NCBI RefSeq assembly: GCF_017873605.1
Contig: NZ_JAGGKI010000013.1
Coordinates: forward strand, 62,001-126,000
DNA: 64,000 nucleotides
Direction: 5' to 3'
Source: Paenibacillus lactis
GTDB lineage: Bacteria > Bacillota > Bacilli > Paenibacillales > Paenibacillaceae
The notes beneath the pieces are model-generated. The model did not search any database. It was not told the origin of the DNA and worked only from the letters and a program-made list of their open reading frames with translations. Position 1 is the first letter of the stretch; the number at the start of each line of letters is the position of its first letter. Shown piece after piece: positions 1 to 8,131 of this stretch. A program made the position numbers and the translations under genes.

Positions 1-2
1 GG

Positions 3-419
3 GCGATCGTTGGGTTGAAGGTAGGGGGAACAACCGCGAGCCCGACGTTGACCGAGCATGTTCGACTGGATGTTACCCGCTTGAACGGGCATGACATACA
101 ACCGGTGTATGGAGACCTTGACCGATTGTGGGTGGCATCGGGTGGGAAGGTATATCAATACGTCAAATCGACCAATTCGCTCGATCTTACGTATGCGGGA
201 GCTGACGAGATCAGCCGGGTGGGCGTAAAGGCTGTCGGTAATCAGTCATCAGGCCAGGTGGTGCAAACGGTCGCGGATGTCGCGAAGAATCCGGTCGGCG
301 GCTGTACGCTTTACACGTGGTGTACGGATTCGGCAGACTTTTTCCTTCCGAGTGCAACGCGTACCAAGACCGGTGCTGCATTCTACAAAGCACGGATACT
401 GAATCCTAACTATCAGTAG
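3..419 (+). CDS. C-terminal part of an unidentified protein
   Basis: The reading frame is open to the left edge of the window (codons GCG ATC GTT GGG precede the TTG at 15), so this is probably the last ~138 residues of a longer gene. The visible part has beta-rich text with a WVASGGKVYQYVK stretch that resembles a propeller or stalk-type secreted domain, and two cysteines in CTLYTWC. I do not recognise a family. A rho-independent terminator follows at 489-524, which supports a real gene end here. An independent start at TTG 15 is possible but has no ribosome binding site. Confidence 0.45.
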   Translation, partial: AIVGLKVGGTTASPTLTEHVRLDVTRLNGHDIQPVYGDLDRLWVASGGKVYQYVKSTNSLDLTYAGADEISRVGVKAVGNQSSGQVVQTVADVAKNPVGGCTLYTWCTDSADFFLPSATRTKTGAAFYKARILNPNYQ

Positions 420-488
420 TTGAAGATAGCCGGGATCGAGAGCCCATATCCCTTTCAAAAGCTCGACTAGTGAGGAGATGCTGCTGAG

Positions 489-524
489 GATCGTTCAAGC
501 GATGTGCTTGGGCGATCTTTTTTT
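489..524 (+). terminator. Rho-independent terminator
   Basis: A 12-nt arm (GATCGTTCAAGC) pairs with GCTTGGGCGATC across a 5-nt loop, followed by seven T. It closes the gene ending at 419 and separates it from the IF-3 paralogue. Confidence 0.8.
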
Positions 525-580
525 GCCGGGTATGGTATGCTATCCTTACGTATCAGGATGGATCTGAAGGAGGCAATCGG

Positions 581-1069
581 ATGTTGATGATGAACGAGAA
601 AATAAAGGCACGCGAGGTTGAACTGACGGGACTCGACGGCGAGGACCTCGGCATCATGCCACGGGACGAGGCATTAGCGCTGGCGAAAGCGAATAAGGCG
701 GATTTAGTGTGCACTTCGCTGTTCAGCAGCCCTCCGCCATGCAAGCTGGTCAGCCGAGGAATGGCCAAGCAGGAGGCCGCGAAGGAGAAGAAAGGACAGA
801 AGCCGGCCAGCGGTCCGATCAAAGTGAAAGAATTTCGCCTCACCGTACATATCGAGGAGCACGACTATGATACCAAGCTGTCCCAAATGCAGCGCCTGCT
901 TGAATCGGGCAAGGCGGTCCAGCCGATCATCCGCATTCAGGGCAAGGAGGGCGATGCCGCCCGGAAGCTGCTGGAACGGTTGATCCACGATCTGGCCGGG
1001 AAGGGAACGAAGGAAACCGGCATCCAAGTGAGCGGCAAGCAGGCGACGGTGAAGCTGCTCCCGGTGTAA
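581..1069 (+). CDS. Translation initiation factor IF-3 paralogue (divergent)
   Basis: The 162-residue product keeps the IF-3 layout: an N-terminal domain (about 1-75, with NEKIKAREV, LGIMPRDEALALA and the PPPCKL motif), a charged linker (about 76-95, AKQEAAKEKKGQK) and a C-terminal ribosome-binding domain (VKEFRLTVHIEEHDYDTKL onward). IF-3 blocks premature 50S joining and checks the initiator tRNA on the 30S subunit. It departs from housekeeping InfC: the usual MDYGKF segment reads VSRGMAKQ and the arginine-rich FRGRE region reads IQGKEGD. It is also monocistronic, whereas infC normally sits with rpmI and rplT. It is therefore likely a second copy with a specialised role. AAGGAGG at 567-573 fixes the ATG at 581. 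A glutaminyl-tRNA synthetase follows, suggesting a translation-related pair, though the T-box leader lies between them. Confidence 0.85.
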   Translation: MLMMNEKIKAREVELTGLDGEDLGIMPRDEALALAKANKADLVCTSLFSSPPPCKLVSRGMAKQEAAKEKKGQKPASGPIKVKEFRLTVHIEEHDYDTKLSQMQRLLESGKAVQPIIRIQGKEGDAARKLLERLIHDLAGKGTKETGIQVSGKQATVKLLPV

Positions 1070-1121
1070 ATGCCACCAGGCGTGCAATTCCATGATTTAC
1101 TTTTGCGTTCTTTGATGATAC

Positions 1122-1425
1122 TATAATTCAAATTATAAACGCGATGAAGAGAAGAGTAGACGAGTCAGGATTCCCTACAGAGAGCCCCAGCAAGCTGAAA
1201 AGGGGCGGGAAACCCTTCGTTGAACCAAGCCTCTGAGCGGCGCATCGGAACTTGTGGTTTACATAAGCAGATGGTGCGACAGGAGCTCCTGTTATAGAGC
1301 TAGGGTATAAGCCGTCAGCCGATGGCCGTACCTGATGAGGCCGGTATCGTGAGATATCGGCAAATAGGGGTGGCACCGCGAAATCAAATCTCGTCCCCAA
1401 GACATTTGTCTTGGGGGCGGGATTT
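1122..1425 (+). promoter_or_regulatory. T-box leader (probably glutamine-specific) with -10 box and terminator
   Basis: A -10 TATAAT (1122-1127) has no strong -35. The leader carries an AGAGAG-type stem I segment, a candidate specifier CAA (Gln) at 1226-1228 in the context GAAC-CAA-G, and the canonical T-box TGGCACCGCG at 1371-1380. A GC-rich terminator follows (about 1392-1425, CCCCAAGACA pairing with TGTCTTGGGG, then seven T). In the known mechanism, uncharged tRNA pairs with the specifier and with the T-box loop, favouring the antiterminator. The downstream gene encodes GlnRS, which agrees with the CAA reading. The T-box itself is certain; the specifier position is my alignment by eye. Confidence 0.93.
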
Positions 1426-1475
1426 TTTGTCGTTCCAGAGGAAATGAACATGTTAATTTAGAGGAGGTTGTACCC

Positions 1476-3173
1476 ATGAGCACTGACAAAAGAAACGCAG
1501 CTATGAAGTCCGACTTTCTGACGGACATTGTGCGGGAGGACATCGCGAGCGGAGTGTACAGCAGGCCGATCGCGACGCGTTTCCCGCCCGAGCCGAACGG
1601 TTACCTTCACATCGGAAGCGCATATGCCATCCAGGTTAACCATTCGATCGCTGACAGGTTTGACGGCAGGTTTAATCTGCGCTTCGATGATACGAACCCG
1701 CTTAAGGAAGACGTTAAATATGTGGAGGCGATCAAACAGGATATTGAATGGCTTGGATTGAAGCCGGATGTATATTTCGGATCGGATTACTCGCAGCAAA
1801 TCTGCGAGGCCGCAATCAAGCTGATTCGCAAGGGCAGGGCCTATGTCTGCGACCTTAGTCCGGAGCAGATGACTGCTTACCGGGGAACGCTGACCGAGCC
1901 GGGGAAGGATAGTCCATACCGAGGCCGGACGGTGGAAGAAAATGAGTCCTTATTCAAGCAGATGAAGAATGGAGAGTTTGCAGCCGCCTCGAAGGTGCTT
2001 CGGGCGAAGATCGATATGGCATCGCCTAATCTCAATTTGCGGGATCCCGTACTGTACCGGATTATCCATGCGGAGCATTACCGAACCGGAAATGAATGGT
2101 GTATCTACCCGATGTATGACTTTGCCCATCCGATCCAGGATGCCATTGAAGGGATTACGCACTCCTTATGCTCGGCAGAGTTCAAGGATCACCGCCCGCT
2201 GTATGAATGGGTACTGAGGGAGCTTGATATTACGGAGCCTCCCAAGCAGAGGGAATTCGGCCGGCTGAATATTTCGGGAACGGCTACGAGCAAGCGATAT
2301 TTGAGGGAGCTGGTTGATGGGGGTTATGTCGACGGTTGGGATGACCCAAGACTGCCGACACTGCAAGGGTTGCGCCGTAGGGGCGTGACTCCGGAAGGGC
2401 TTCGACGATTTCTCGAAGAGCTTGGCGCGCTAAAAAATCCTAGTACCGTGGACTCGGCGATGCTGGAGCACTTTGTCCGCCAGGATTTGAAGATGCGGTC
2501 CCTGAATGCCATGGCTGTGATGCACCCGCTGAAAGTGGTCATCACGAATTTTTCGGCGGACCGGACGGAAATGCTTGTTCTGCGGAACCATGAAGGCGAT
2601 GAATCCCTGGGAACCAGGAAAGTCCCGTTCACCAGGGAACTGGTGATCGAACGGGAGGATTTCATGGAGGATCCGATCGCAGGGTTTCACCGGCTGTCGC
2701 CGGGGCAGGAGGTGCGGCTGAAGGGAGCTTACTTTATCCGCTGCGAGGAAGTCGTAAAGGACCCGTTAACCGGTAAAATAACCGAGCTGCACTGCACCTA
2801 TGACCCGTTGACACGAAGCGGAAGCGGGTTCAACGCAAGGAAAGTCAAGTCGACGATTCACTGGGTATCCATGAGTTGCGGGATCCATGCAGAATTGCAT
2901 CTGTATGATCGCCTTCTGAAGGAGACCGCTGTTTTTGCAGAATCCGGCAACGATTGGAAGGAGCTCCTGAACCCGGCATCGTTGATTCGGGTGGAGAAGG
3001 CTTTTCTTGAGCCGAGCCTAAGCAATGCCTCTTTCCATCAAACCTACCAGTTCATCCGACACGGCTACTTCTGTCTCGATAACAAGCACGCCCATTCCGG
3101 GCATCTTGTGTTTAACCGCGTTGTGCCGTTGAAGGATTCGTGGAAGAGGCAGAACAGCGACATGTTCAAATGA
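1476..3173 (+). CDS. glnS: Glutaminyl-tRNA synthetase (GlnRS), with altered class I signatures
   Basis: A class Ic aminoacyl-tRNA synthetase of 565 residues that would charge tRNA-Gln with glutamine. It shows PPEPNGYLHIGS near residue 36, NPLKEDVKYVEAI, RTGNEWCIYPMYDFAHPIQD and GITHSLCSAEF, all closely matching bacterial/eukaryotic GlnRS. The C-terminal beta-barrel anticodon domain begins near residue 340. Two signatures are changed: HIGH reads HIGS, and the KMSKS-type VMSKR reads TATSKR. Many Firmicutes have no GlnRS and make Gln-tRNA with GatCAB, so a GlnRS under a Gln T-box suggests an acquired or auxiliary enzyme. GAGGAGG lies 1462-1468 before ATG 1476. Activity is likely but the motif changes leave some doubt. 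Confidence 0.93.
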   Translation: MSTDKRNAAMKSDFLTDIVREDIASGVYSRPIATRFPPEPNGYLHIGSAYAIQVNHSIADRFDGRFNLRFDDTNPLKEDVKYVEAIKQDIEWLGLKPDVYFGSDYSQQICEAAIKLIRKGRAYVCDLSPEQMTAYRGTLTEPGKDSPYRGRTVEENESLFKQMKNGEFAAASKVLRAKIDMASPNLNLRDPVLYRIIHAEHYRTGNEWCIYPMYDFAHPIQDAIEGITHSLCSAEFKDHRPLYEWVLRELDITEPPKQREFGRLNISGTATSKRYLRELVDGGYVDGWDDPRLPTLQGLRRRGVTPEGLRRFLEELGALKNPSTVDSAMLEHFVRQDLKMRSLNAMAVMHPLKVVITNFSADRTEMLVLRNHEGDESLGTRKVPFTRELVIEREDFMEDPIAGFHRLSPGQEVRLKGAYFIRCEEVVKDPLTGKITELHCTYDPLTRSGSGFNARKVKSTIHWVSMSCGIHAELHLYDRLLKETAVFAESGNDWKELLNPASLIRVEKAFLEPSLSNASFHQTYQFIRHGYFCLDNKHAHSGHLVFNRVVPLKDSWKRQNSDMFK

Positions 3174-3247
3174 CCATGTATGCGATGCATTAAGCTTTGC
3201 GAACGCTAGGAATAGAGTTGCATTCGCTGCATTCCATCGGGAACGTA

Positions 3248-4105
3248 TTAGGCTGGCCAATGCTCAGGATGCGTTAACGAAGGCGGGAGCTTCGTGCTCG
3301 CATCCCCGATGGCGGCTTGGACTTGGGCTTGGGTTAGGAAGAGGCATCCGGTCAGATTGGCTCCCCGAATGTCCGCATCCCGGAAATCCGCGCCGATCAG
3401 ATCGGCTACCCTCAGATCCGCGCCGCGCAGATCAGCTGCGATGAGATAAGCCCCTCTCAGATTGGCATATCGAAGATCGGCGCCCTTAAGCTTGGCGCCG
3501 ATCAGATCCGCACCCCGGCCGCCGATGTTCTTCCTGACGGGAGGACCGGTGTGCTTACGGCGGGCATTCTCCCGGACAAGCTCGCTTGTCCGAAGCAGGA
3601 GCAAATTGACTTCGGCCCGATGAGCTGCCACATCGAGCTTCAGCAGAGCTGGCGGAGGGAGAAGCGTCATGCGCTCGGTCTCCTCCAGCGCTCGTTCGAT
3701 ATCGGCATGAATTTCTTGCGCCGGCTGTTGTTCCAATGCTTCGCTTAAATACCATAACAGCTCGTGGAGCTGCCGCATTATCGGGAATACCTCGAACATT
3801 TCCTTGGCGGTCTCAGTTGACTGCCGCCAGTCGCGTCTCTGGTAAGTAAGCTGGGATACCTTCTGTCCTGCGCCAAAGCAATCGAACACGGTGCAGCCGC
3901 GGAAGCCCTTTTGTCTAAGATGATCGTGGATGGCGCAGCGGAAAGCGGCTCTCAGATTGCTGCAGGGTGTTCCGGCGTCCTTATTCACCGCAAAATCCGA
4001 TGATGCCGCGAAGGGCAGCGCCACGCAGCATAAGCCGAAGCAGCTGGAACAGTCCGATTGCAGACTATGCCGCAGCGATTCGGATGAGGTTTGTTTGTTC
4101 GTCAT
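3248..4105 (-). CDS. Pentapeptide-repeat protein with cysteine-rich N-terminus
   Basis: The 285-residue product has two parts. The N-terminus carries a cysteine cluster (CSSCFGLCC near residue 19, further Cys near 48, 57, 71 and 76) and an alpha-helical middle. Residues about 190-255 are pentapeptide repeats of the A(D/N)Lxx type (GADLIGAKLKGADLRYANL and following), which fold into a right-handed quadrilateral beta-helix. Some such proteins mimic DNA and bind gyrase; nothing here shows that this one does. The cysteine cluster may bind metal. It is a single gene convergent with glnS. The ribosome site AAGGAG is about 13 nt from the ATG, so the start is slightly uncertain. Confidence 0.85.
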   Translation of the reverse strand: MTNKQTSSESLRHSLQSDCSSCFGLCCVALPFAASSDFAVNKDAGTPCSNLRAAFRCAIHDHLRQKGFRGCTVFDCFGAGQKVSQLTYQRRDWRQSTETAKEMFEVFPIMRQLHELLWYLSEALEQQPAQEIHADIERALEETERMTLLPPPALLKLDVAAHRAEVNLLLLRTSELVRENARRKHTGPPVRKNIGGRGADLIGAKLKGADLRYANLRGAYLIAADLRGADLRVADLIGADFRDADIRGANLTGCLFLTQAQVQAAIGDASTKLPPSLTHPEHWPA

Positions 4106-4223
4106 GAATGATATGAATCTCCTTCCACATGGGCGATGAACATGAATACATAGATTCTATTTTAGACCATAGAGAGGGTAAAGTCATAGATGCAATCGGA
4201 GTTTTATCATTTTCGCCCCATTT

Positions 4224-4259
4224 AGGACATATGTCCTTTTCCCCAATGCCGGATATACT
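4224..4259 (+). promoter_or_regulatory. Palindromic operator and -10 box before the DMT/Crp operon
   Basis: AGGACATATGTCCT (4224-4237) is a perfect 14-bp palindrome. A TATACT -10 box lies at 4254-4259, which puts the palindrome over or just upstream of the -35 region. A natural candidate to bind it is the Crp/Fnr regulator encoded third-hand in the same operon (4775). Basis: sequence for the palindrome, inference for the regulator. Confidence 0.5.
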
Positions 4260-4304
4260 CTTTAATAATATACAGATCAATTACGACGCGAGGAGTTTAT
4301 ACGC

Positions 4305-4730
4305 ATGAGAGGAATTGTATTTGCTATACTGGGCGGTGCATGCATAACGCTGCAGGGTGTGGCGAACGCAAGGATCAGTCAGGATATGGGAACATGGCCG
4401 GCGGCATCCGTAACGCAGCTGACGGGGTTTTTGATGGCATTGGTAATTTTGTCGTTTGTCCGTGACAGCAAGCAGTATTGGGTTAGGCAGGTCAACCCGC
4501 TGTATGTATTAGGAGGCGCTTTGGCGGCACCGATCATATTCAGTGAAGTTACCGCGATCCGGCATATCGGGGTAACCTTGACGATATCGGCGCTGTTGAT
4601 CGCACAGCTGAGCCTGACGTTCGTGATTGACGCCGGCGGATGGTTCGGCGTGGCCAAGAAGAGGATTACGGCAGCTCAATGCATTGGCATTGCCATGATG
4701 ATCGCCGGTGTGCTGTTCCTTAAAATGTAG
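4305..4730 (+). CDS. DMT superfamily transporter, DUF606 (YdcZ) type, first copy
   Basis: A 141-residue membrane protein with about five hydrophobic segments (GIVFAILGGACITLQG at the N-terminus, then roughly residues 40-55, 68-85, 92-110 and 122-141). The length and the pattern NARISQDMGTWPAAS are typical of the DUF606/YdcZ half-size drug/metabolite transporter family. Such short proteins often act as pairs, and a second DUF606 gene lies at 5497 in the same operon, so a heterodimer is likely. Substrate unknown. Good ribosome site GAGGAG ahead of ATG 4305. Confidence 0.85.
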   Translation: MRGIVFAILGGACITLQGVANARISQDMGTWPAASVTQLTGFLMALVILSFVRDSKQYWVRQVNPLYVLGGALAAPIIFSEVTAIRHIGVTLTISALLIAQLSLTFVIDAGGWFGVAKKRITAAQCIGIAMMIAGVLFLKM

Positions 4731-4774
4731 CAGCAAAGGACAGAATCATGAACAGATGGGAAGTGAACTGATCG

Positions 4775-5476
4775 ATGAAAGAAAGTCGCGATCCGGAACG
4801 CCTGCGTTCCTTAATTCGCGAGCACCAGATGGAGCATGTGTTCCCGGAAGAACTGGAGCCCCATCTGCTGCTGTGTGAGTACGAACAGGGAGAGAGCATT
4901 TGCAAGCAGGGGGAGACCGCTGAATACCTTTATGTGCTTGTTGGAGGGAAAATCAAGGTGTTTACAACGTCACCGGAAGGCAGGGCGCTCATCCTGTCCT
5001 TTAAAACGCCGCTGGAGGTGATTGGTGATATTGAGTATATTCAAGGAAATCCATTCATCAACACGGTGCAGGCGGTGATGCCTTCGACCATGGTTGCCGT
5101 TCATCATCGTTGGCTGAATAAATACGGTCAGTCCCATCCGCCGCTGCTGCAGTTTCTGTTGCAGATCGTCACCCGCAAATTTTATATTAAGTCCAATTTT
5201 ATGAGCTTTAATCTGATGCATCCGGTGGAAGTTCGTCTGGCCAGTTATCTGCTTTCGGTCTCGCAAGGCGATTCCGGAGCGTTCGCAACCGATCCTCCAG
5301 ATGTCTTCCAGCTGTCAGATATTGCGAATCTGCTCGGGACAAGCTACAGGCATCTGAACCGGGTGATTCATAAATTTTGCAAGGACGGCTTGATCGAGCG
5401 CCGCCGCGGCATCATCCTGATCAAGAATCGGGAGAAGCTGTTCGAGGTGGCCGGGGGCAATATTTACGAAGAATAA
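4775..5476 (+). CDS. Crp/Fnr-family regulator, YeiL-like
   Basis: The 233-residue protein has an N-terminal cyclic-nucleotide-binding-type beta-roll (about 25-140, with GESICKQGETAEYLYVLVGG) and a C-terminal winged helix (about 165-225, FQLSDIANLLGTSYRHLNRVIH). The overall pattern resembles YeiL of enterics. It lies between two DMT transporter genes with short gaps, so it probably controls this operon; the palindrome at 4224 is a candidate site. It has cysteines only at about positions 38 and 48 and 201, without an Fnr-like Fe-S cluster arrangement, so an oxygen sensor is not indicated. Effector unknown. Confidence 0.85.
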   Translation: MKESRDPERLRSLIREHQMEHVFPEELEPHLLLCEYEQGESICKQGETAEYLYVLVGGKIKVFTTSPEGRALILSFKTPLEVIGDIEYIQGNPFINTVQAVMPSTMVAVHHRWLNKYGQSHPPLLQFLLQIVTRKFYIKSNFMSFNLMHPVEVRLASYLLSVSQGDSGAFATDPPDVFQLSDIANLLGTSYRHLNRVIHKFCKDGLIERRRGIILIKNREKLFEVAGGNIYEE

Positions 5477-5496
5477 ATGACCGCTAAGAACGCCAT

Positions 5497-6003
5497 ATGA
5501 GGAAAGTGAAGGAGGAGCGGAATGTGGCCGGAGGATTGGTATTGGCGCTTATAGCCGGCGCTCTGGTAAGTCTGCAAAATATATTCAACAACCGGGTTAA
5601 TGCTGCCACGGGACTATGGTCAACGACAACATTGGTGCTTGGATTGGGCTTTGCTGCATCCTTCATCATAAGCTTGGCAGTTGAGGGTACCGCCACCTTC
5701 CAGCTGGACCAGATGAAGCCCTGGTATTGGATCAGCGGGGTCATCGGCGTAGGCGTGGTGATCTGTCTGGTTCAAGCTACGAAAATGCTCGGACCGACGT
5801 TCGCCATATCGATTGTCATGACGTCACAGCTCGGGTTCGCCCTCTTGTGGGATTCCATGGGATGGCTCGGTCTTGCTAAGGTTCCTTTTACAATAAACCA
5901 GCTGATTGGAGTTCTGGTTATCATCGGCGGCATTCTGGTGTTTAAATTAGGAGGATCACAAGAGAAGCAAGAAGCTCGAAAAGTTCGCGAAGGAGGAGAG
6001 TAA
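5497..6003 (+). CDS. DMT superfamily transporter, DUF606 type, second copy
   Basis: A 168-residue membrane protein of the same family as the 4305 gene (VAGGLVLALIAGALVSLQNIF near the N-terminus, NNRVNAATGLWSTTTLVLG after it), with a charged C-terminal tail (SQEKQEARKVREGGE). It follows the Crp/Fnr gene by 20 bp and ends 2 bp before the Nudix start, so the four genes form one operon. It probably pairs with the first DUF606 protein to form one transporter. The start at ATG 5497 is the only good one near; its ribosome site is weak, which fits translational coupling. Confidence 0.85.
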   Translation: MRKVKEERNVAGGLVLALIAGALVSLQNIFNNRVNAATGLWSTTTLVLGLGFAASFIISLAVEGTATFQLDQMKPWYWISGVIGVGVVICLVQATKMLGPTFAISIVMTSQLGFALLWDSMGWLGLAKVPFTINQLIGVLVIIGGILVFKLGGSQEKQEARKVREGGE

Positions 6004-6005
6004 AC

Positions 6006-6410
6006 ATGGGATCGATCATTGATAAAGTCGCATGGCTGCATGTGGTTGACGGACGCATCTTATGCGCCCGTTCCAGAGGCAAGGATACGTACTATGTTCC
6101 CGGCGGAAAGCGTGAGGCCGGCGAGACGGAGCTCGAAACGCTTGCCAGGGAGATTGAAGAGGAGCTGTCCGTTCGGATACAACCGGAAAGCGCCGTGCAC
6201 TACGGAACCTTCGAGGCGGAGGCTCATGGTAAAACCGATGGAGCCATCGTGAAGATGTCCTGTTATACGGCAGAGGCGGACGGAGAGCTGTCGCCAGCCT
6301 CGGAGATCGAGGAGCTGGCATGGTTGACATATCAAGATAAAGGACGTGTGTCCGAGGTGAGCCGGCTGATCTTCGAGCGGTTATACGAGACCAAGCAGCT
6401 GAACGATTAA
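6006..6410 (+). CDS. Nudix hydrolase
   Basis: The 134-residue protein has a Nudix box at about residues 36-58 (GGKREAGE, then REIEEELSV), matching Gx5Ex7REUxEExGU except that the late glycine is leucine. Nudix enzymes hydrolyse nucleoside diphosphate derivatives with a divalent metal. The start ATG 6006 is preceded by GGAGGAG that overlaps the end of the DMT gene, so the two are translationally coupled. Its link to the transporter pair suggests a nucleotide-type substrate or clean-up of a by-product, but that is only context. A strong terminator follows. Confidence 0.9.
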   Translation: MGSIIDKVAWLHVVDGRILCARSRGKDTYYVPGGKREAGETELETLAREIEEELSVRIQPESAVHYGTFEAEAHGKTDGAIVKMSCYTAEADGELSPASEIEELAWLTYQDKGRVSEVSRLIFERLYETKQLND

Positions 6411-6440
6411 CCAGAGAACGATGATGCATTTAAGTCTAAA

Positions 6441-6466
6441 AAAGACGCCTCCGCGGAGGCGTCTTT
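6441..6466 (+). terminator. Terminator of the DMT-Crp-Nudix operon
   Basis: A perfect 26-bp palindrome (AAAGACGCCTCCG and its complement) ending in TCTTT, with short A/T runs on both sides. It can stop transcription from either strand. Confidence 0.8.
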
Positions 6467-6480
6467 AATCATTAGATTTA

Positions 6481-6492
6481 GAACGTACGTTC
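6481..6492. promoter_or_regulatory. Palindrome upstream of MFS transporter
   Basis: GAACGTACGTTC is a perfect 12-bp palindrome about 180 bp upstream of the MFS gene at 6669. A second related half-site (CGAACG) lies near 6554. It may be an operator for a regulator not present in the window. No clear -35/-10 pair could be assigned between 6493 and 6668. Confidence 0.3.
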
Positions 6493-6668
6493 GATTTAAG
6501 GAACATTTGAATCAAACGGGGTCTTATTCGATTTTCATATTATTAGTATAAACGAACGCCTAATATAAGTCTATATTTTGCCAGGAAATTATTTTATAGT
6601 AGGTGATACCCGGCCGGGAAGTCAGAGCTTAGCCATCGCGTTGTATAGCTAAAGGGAGCCTATTTCTT

Positions 6669-7913
6669 ATGCAAATTCGATTATGGAATACCAATTTAAA
6701 AGTTCGCTTATTTGGCGAAGCGCTGTTCAATATGCTCGTGTGGATGTACTTTCCGTTTATCGCGGTTTATTTCGGGAATGCGTTAGGAAATGATATCGCG
6801 GGGATGCTGATGACGGTTCCCCCGTTATTCAGCATGGCAGGGAGCTTGATCGGAGGCGCTTTGGCGGACCGGATCGGACGCCGTCCCGTCATGCTGACGG
6901 GCGCTGCGCTCCAAACCTTGATGTTCGCCGTATTCGCCTTGTCATCTTCCCATTGGCTCGATTATGCGGCGTTTATTGCCATTGGCTTCGGCGGTGCCAT
7001 TTATCGGCCGGCCAGCACGGCCATGGTGGCGGACCTGGTTCCGGCACAGGACCGGCGTCAAGTGTTCGCTACGTTCACGACCGCCAATAATATCGGGGCA
7101 GTGTTAGGCCCGGCGCTTGGAGCGGTATTCTTCTTCCATTACCGGCAGGAGCTGCTGTGGACCTGCTCGTTCATCCTGCTGCTGTATTTCATCGCTATCT
7201 ATTTGATCGTTAAAGAATCCATGCCGCCTGGGGAGGGAAGCGCTGGCCGTTCAGCAACGGTTGGCGAAATATGGAGGGAGCAGTGGAAGGGATACGGCGT
7301 TATTTTTCGCGACAAGGTGTTTCTGGTGTACATACTAGCAGGGATATTCGCGCTGGTAGCGATTATGCAGCTGGATTTGTATTTAGCCGTCTACGTCACG
7401 AACTACGTGCCTGCTCAGGCTTTGTTCTCCTGGGAGGAGGGCAAGCTGATGCTTTCGAGCACCGAGATATTGGGCTGGCTGCTCGGCCTGAACGGTCTCT
7501 TGTTTGTGCTGTTTATCCTGCCGGTAACCAAGTGGCTGCGCCATTGGAAGGAGCGCGACGTATTCATTATGTCATCGCTGTTATCCGGATTAGGGACGTT
7601 TGCCCTCGGCTTCAGCACCAATCTATGGTTCTTGTTTATCGTTACGATCGTGTTTACATTCGGCGAGATTGTCCGCTCACCGGTCATGCAAAGCTTTATC
7701 AGCCATTATGCTCCGGAGCATGCAAGAGGACAATACATGGGCGCTGACAATCTGCAGTATACGATCGGGCGATTTTTGGCGCCGGTCACTGTGTTTTTAT
7801 CGGCGTGGATTCCGCCAATGGGAATATTCAGCCTGATCCTGCTGTCAGCACTTATTAGTGTCGTTCTATACGTACATTTGTTCAGAATATACCCCGCCTC
7901 GTCAAAACAATAG
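6669..7913 (+). CDS. MFS transporter, multidrug-type
   Basis: A 414-residue major facilitator with about 12 transmembrane segments. The loop between TM2 and TM3 carries the family motif GGALADRIGRRPVML (about residues 58-72), and motif C-like glycine/proline text (NNIGAVLGPALGAVFF) lies in TM5. It would export small molecules in exchange for protons. A longer central loop (about 180-205) is charged. It stands alone, with its own upstream region (6467-6668) and a GGGAGCC ribosome site. Substrate cannot be told from sequence. Confidence 0.88.
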   Translation: MQIRLWNTNLKVRLFGEALFNMLVWMYFPFIAVYFGNALGNDIAGMLMTVPPLFSMAGSLIGGALADRIGRRPVMLTGAALQTLMFAVFALSSSHWLDYAAFIAIGFGGAIYRPASTAMVADLVPAQDRRQVFATFTTANNIGAVLGPALGAVFFFHYRQELLWTCSFILLLYFIAIYLIVKESMPPGEGSAGRSATVGEIWREQWKGYGVIFRDKVFLVYILAGIFALVAIMQLDLYLAVYVTNYVPAQALFSWEEGKLMLSSTEILGWLLGLNGLLFVLFILPVTKWLRHWKERDVFIMSSLLSGLGTFALGFSTNLWFLFIVTIVFTFGEIVRSPVMQSFISHYAPEHARGQYMGADNLQYTIGRFLAPVTVFLSAWIPPMGIFSLILLSALISVVLYVHLFRIYPASSKQ

Positions 7914-8071
7914 ATGGTCCCATGCCGGATAGATTGGGGAATCCTCCGGGCAATCAAACAGATCAAATCAAAGCCGTCAGATTTACAGCTTGCTTATATG
8001 TCGTCGCGGCGATCGCATGACATTGTGAGCGGGTTGTAAATTTGGACGGCTCTCATTTATTGTCGTTCGTA

Positions 8072-8100
8072 TTTACAAACCGATGGTCGGTATATATAAT
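8072..8100 (+). promoter_or_regulatory. Promoter with TetR-type operator in the spacer
   Basis: TTTACA (8072-8077), 17-bp spacer, TATAAT (8095-8100). The spacer holds ACCGATGGTCGGT (8079-8091), an inverted repeat of the TetR/QacR kind. A protein bound there would block RNA polymerase. The TetR gene at 8612 in the same transcript is the likely ligand-responsive repressor. Confidence 0.75.
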
Positions 8101-8131
8101 AAGGAGCAAAGAGGATGAGGAGTTGGTGGAG

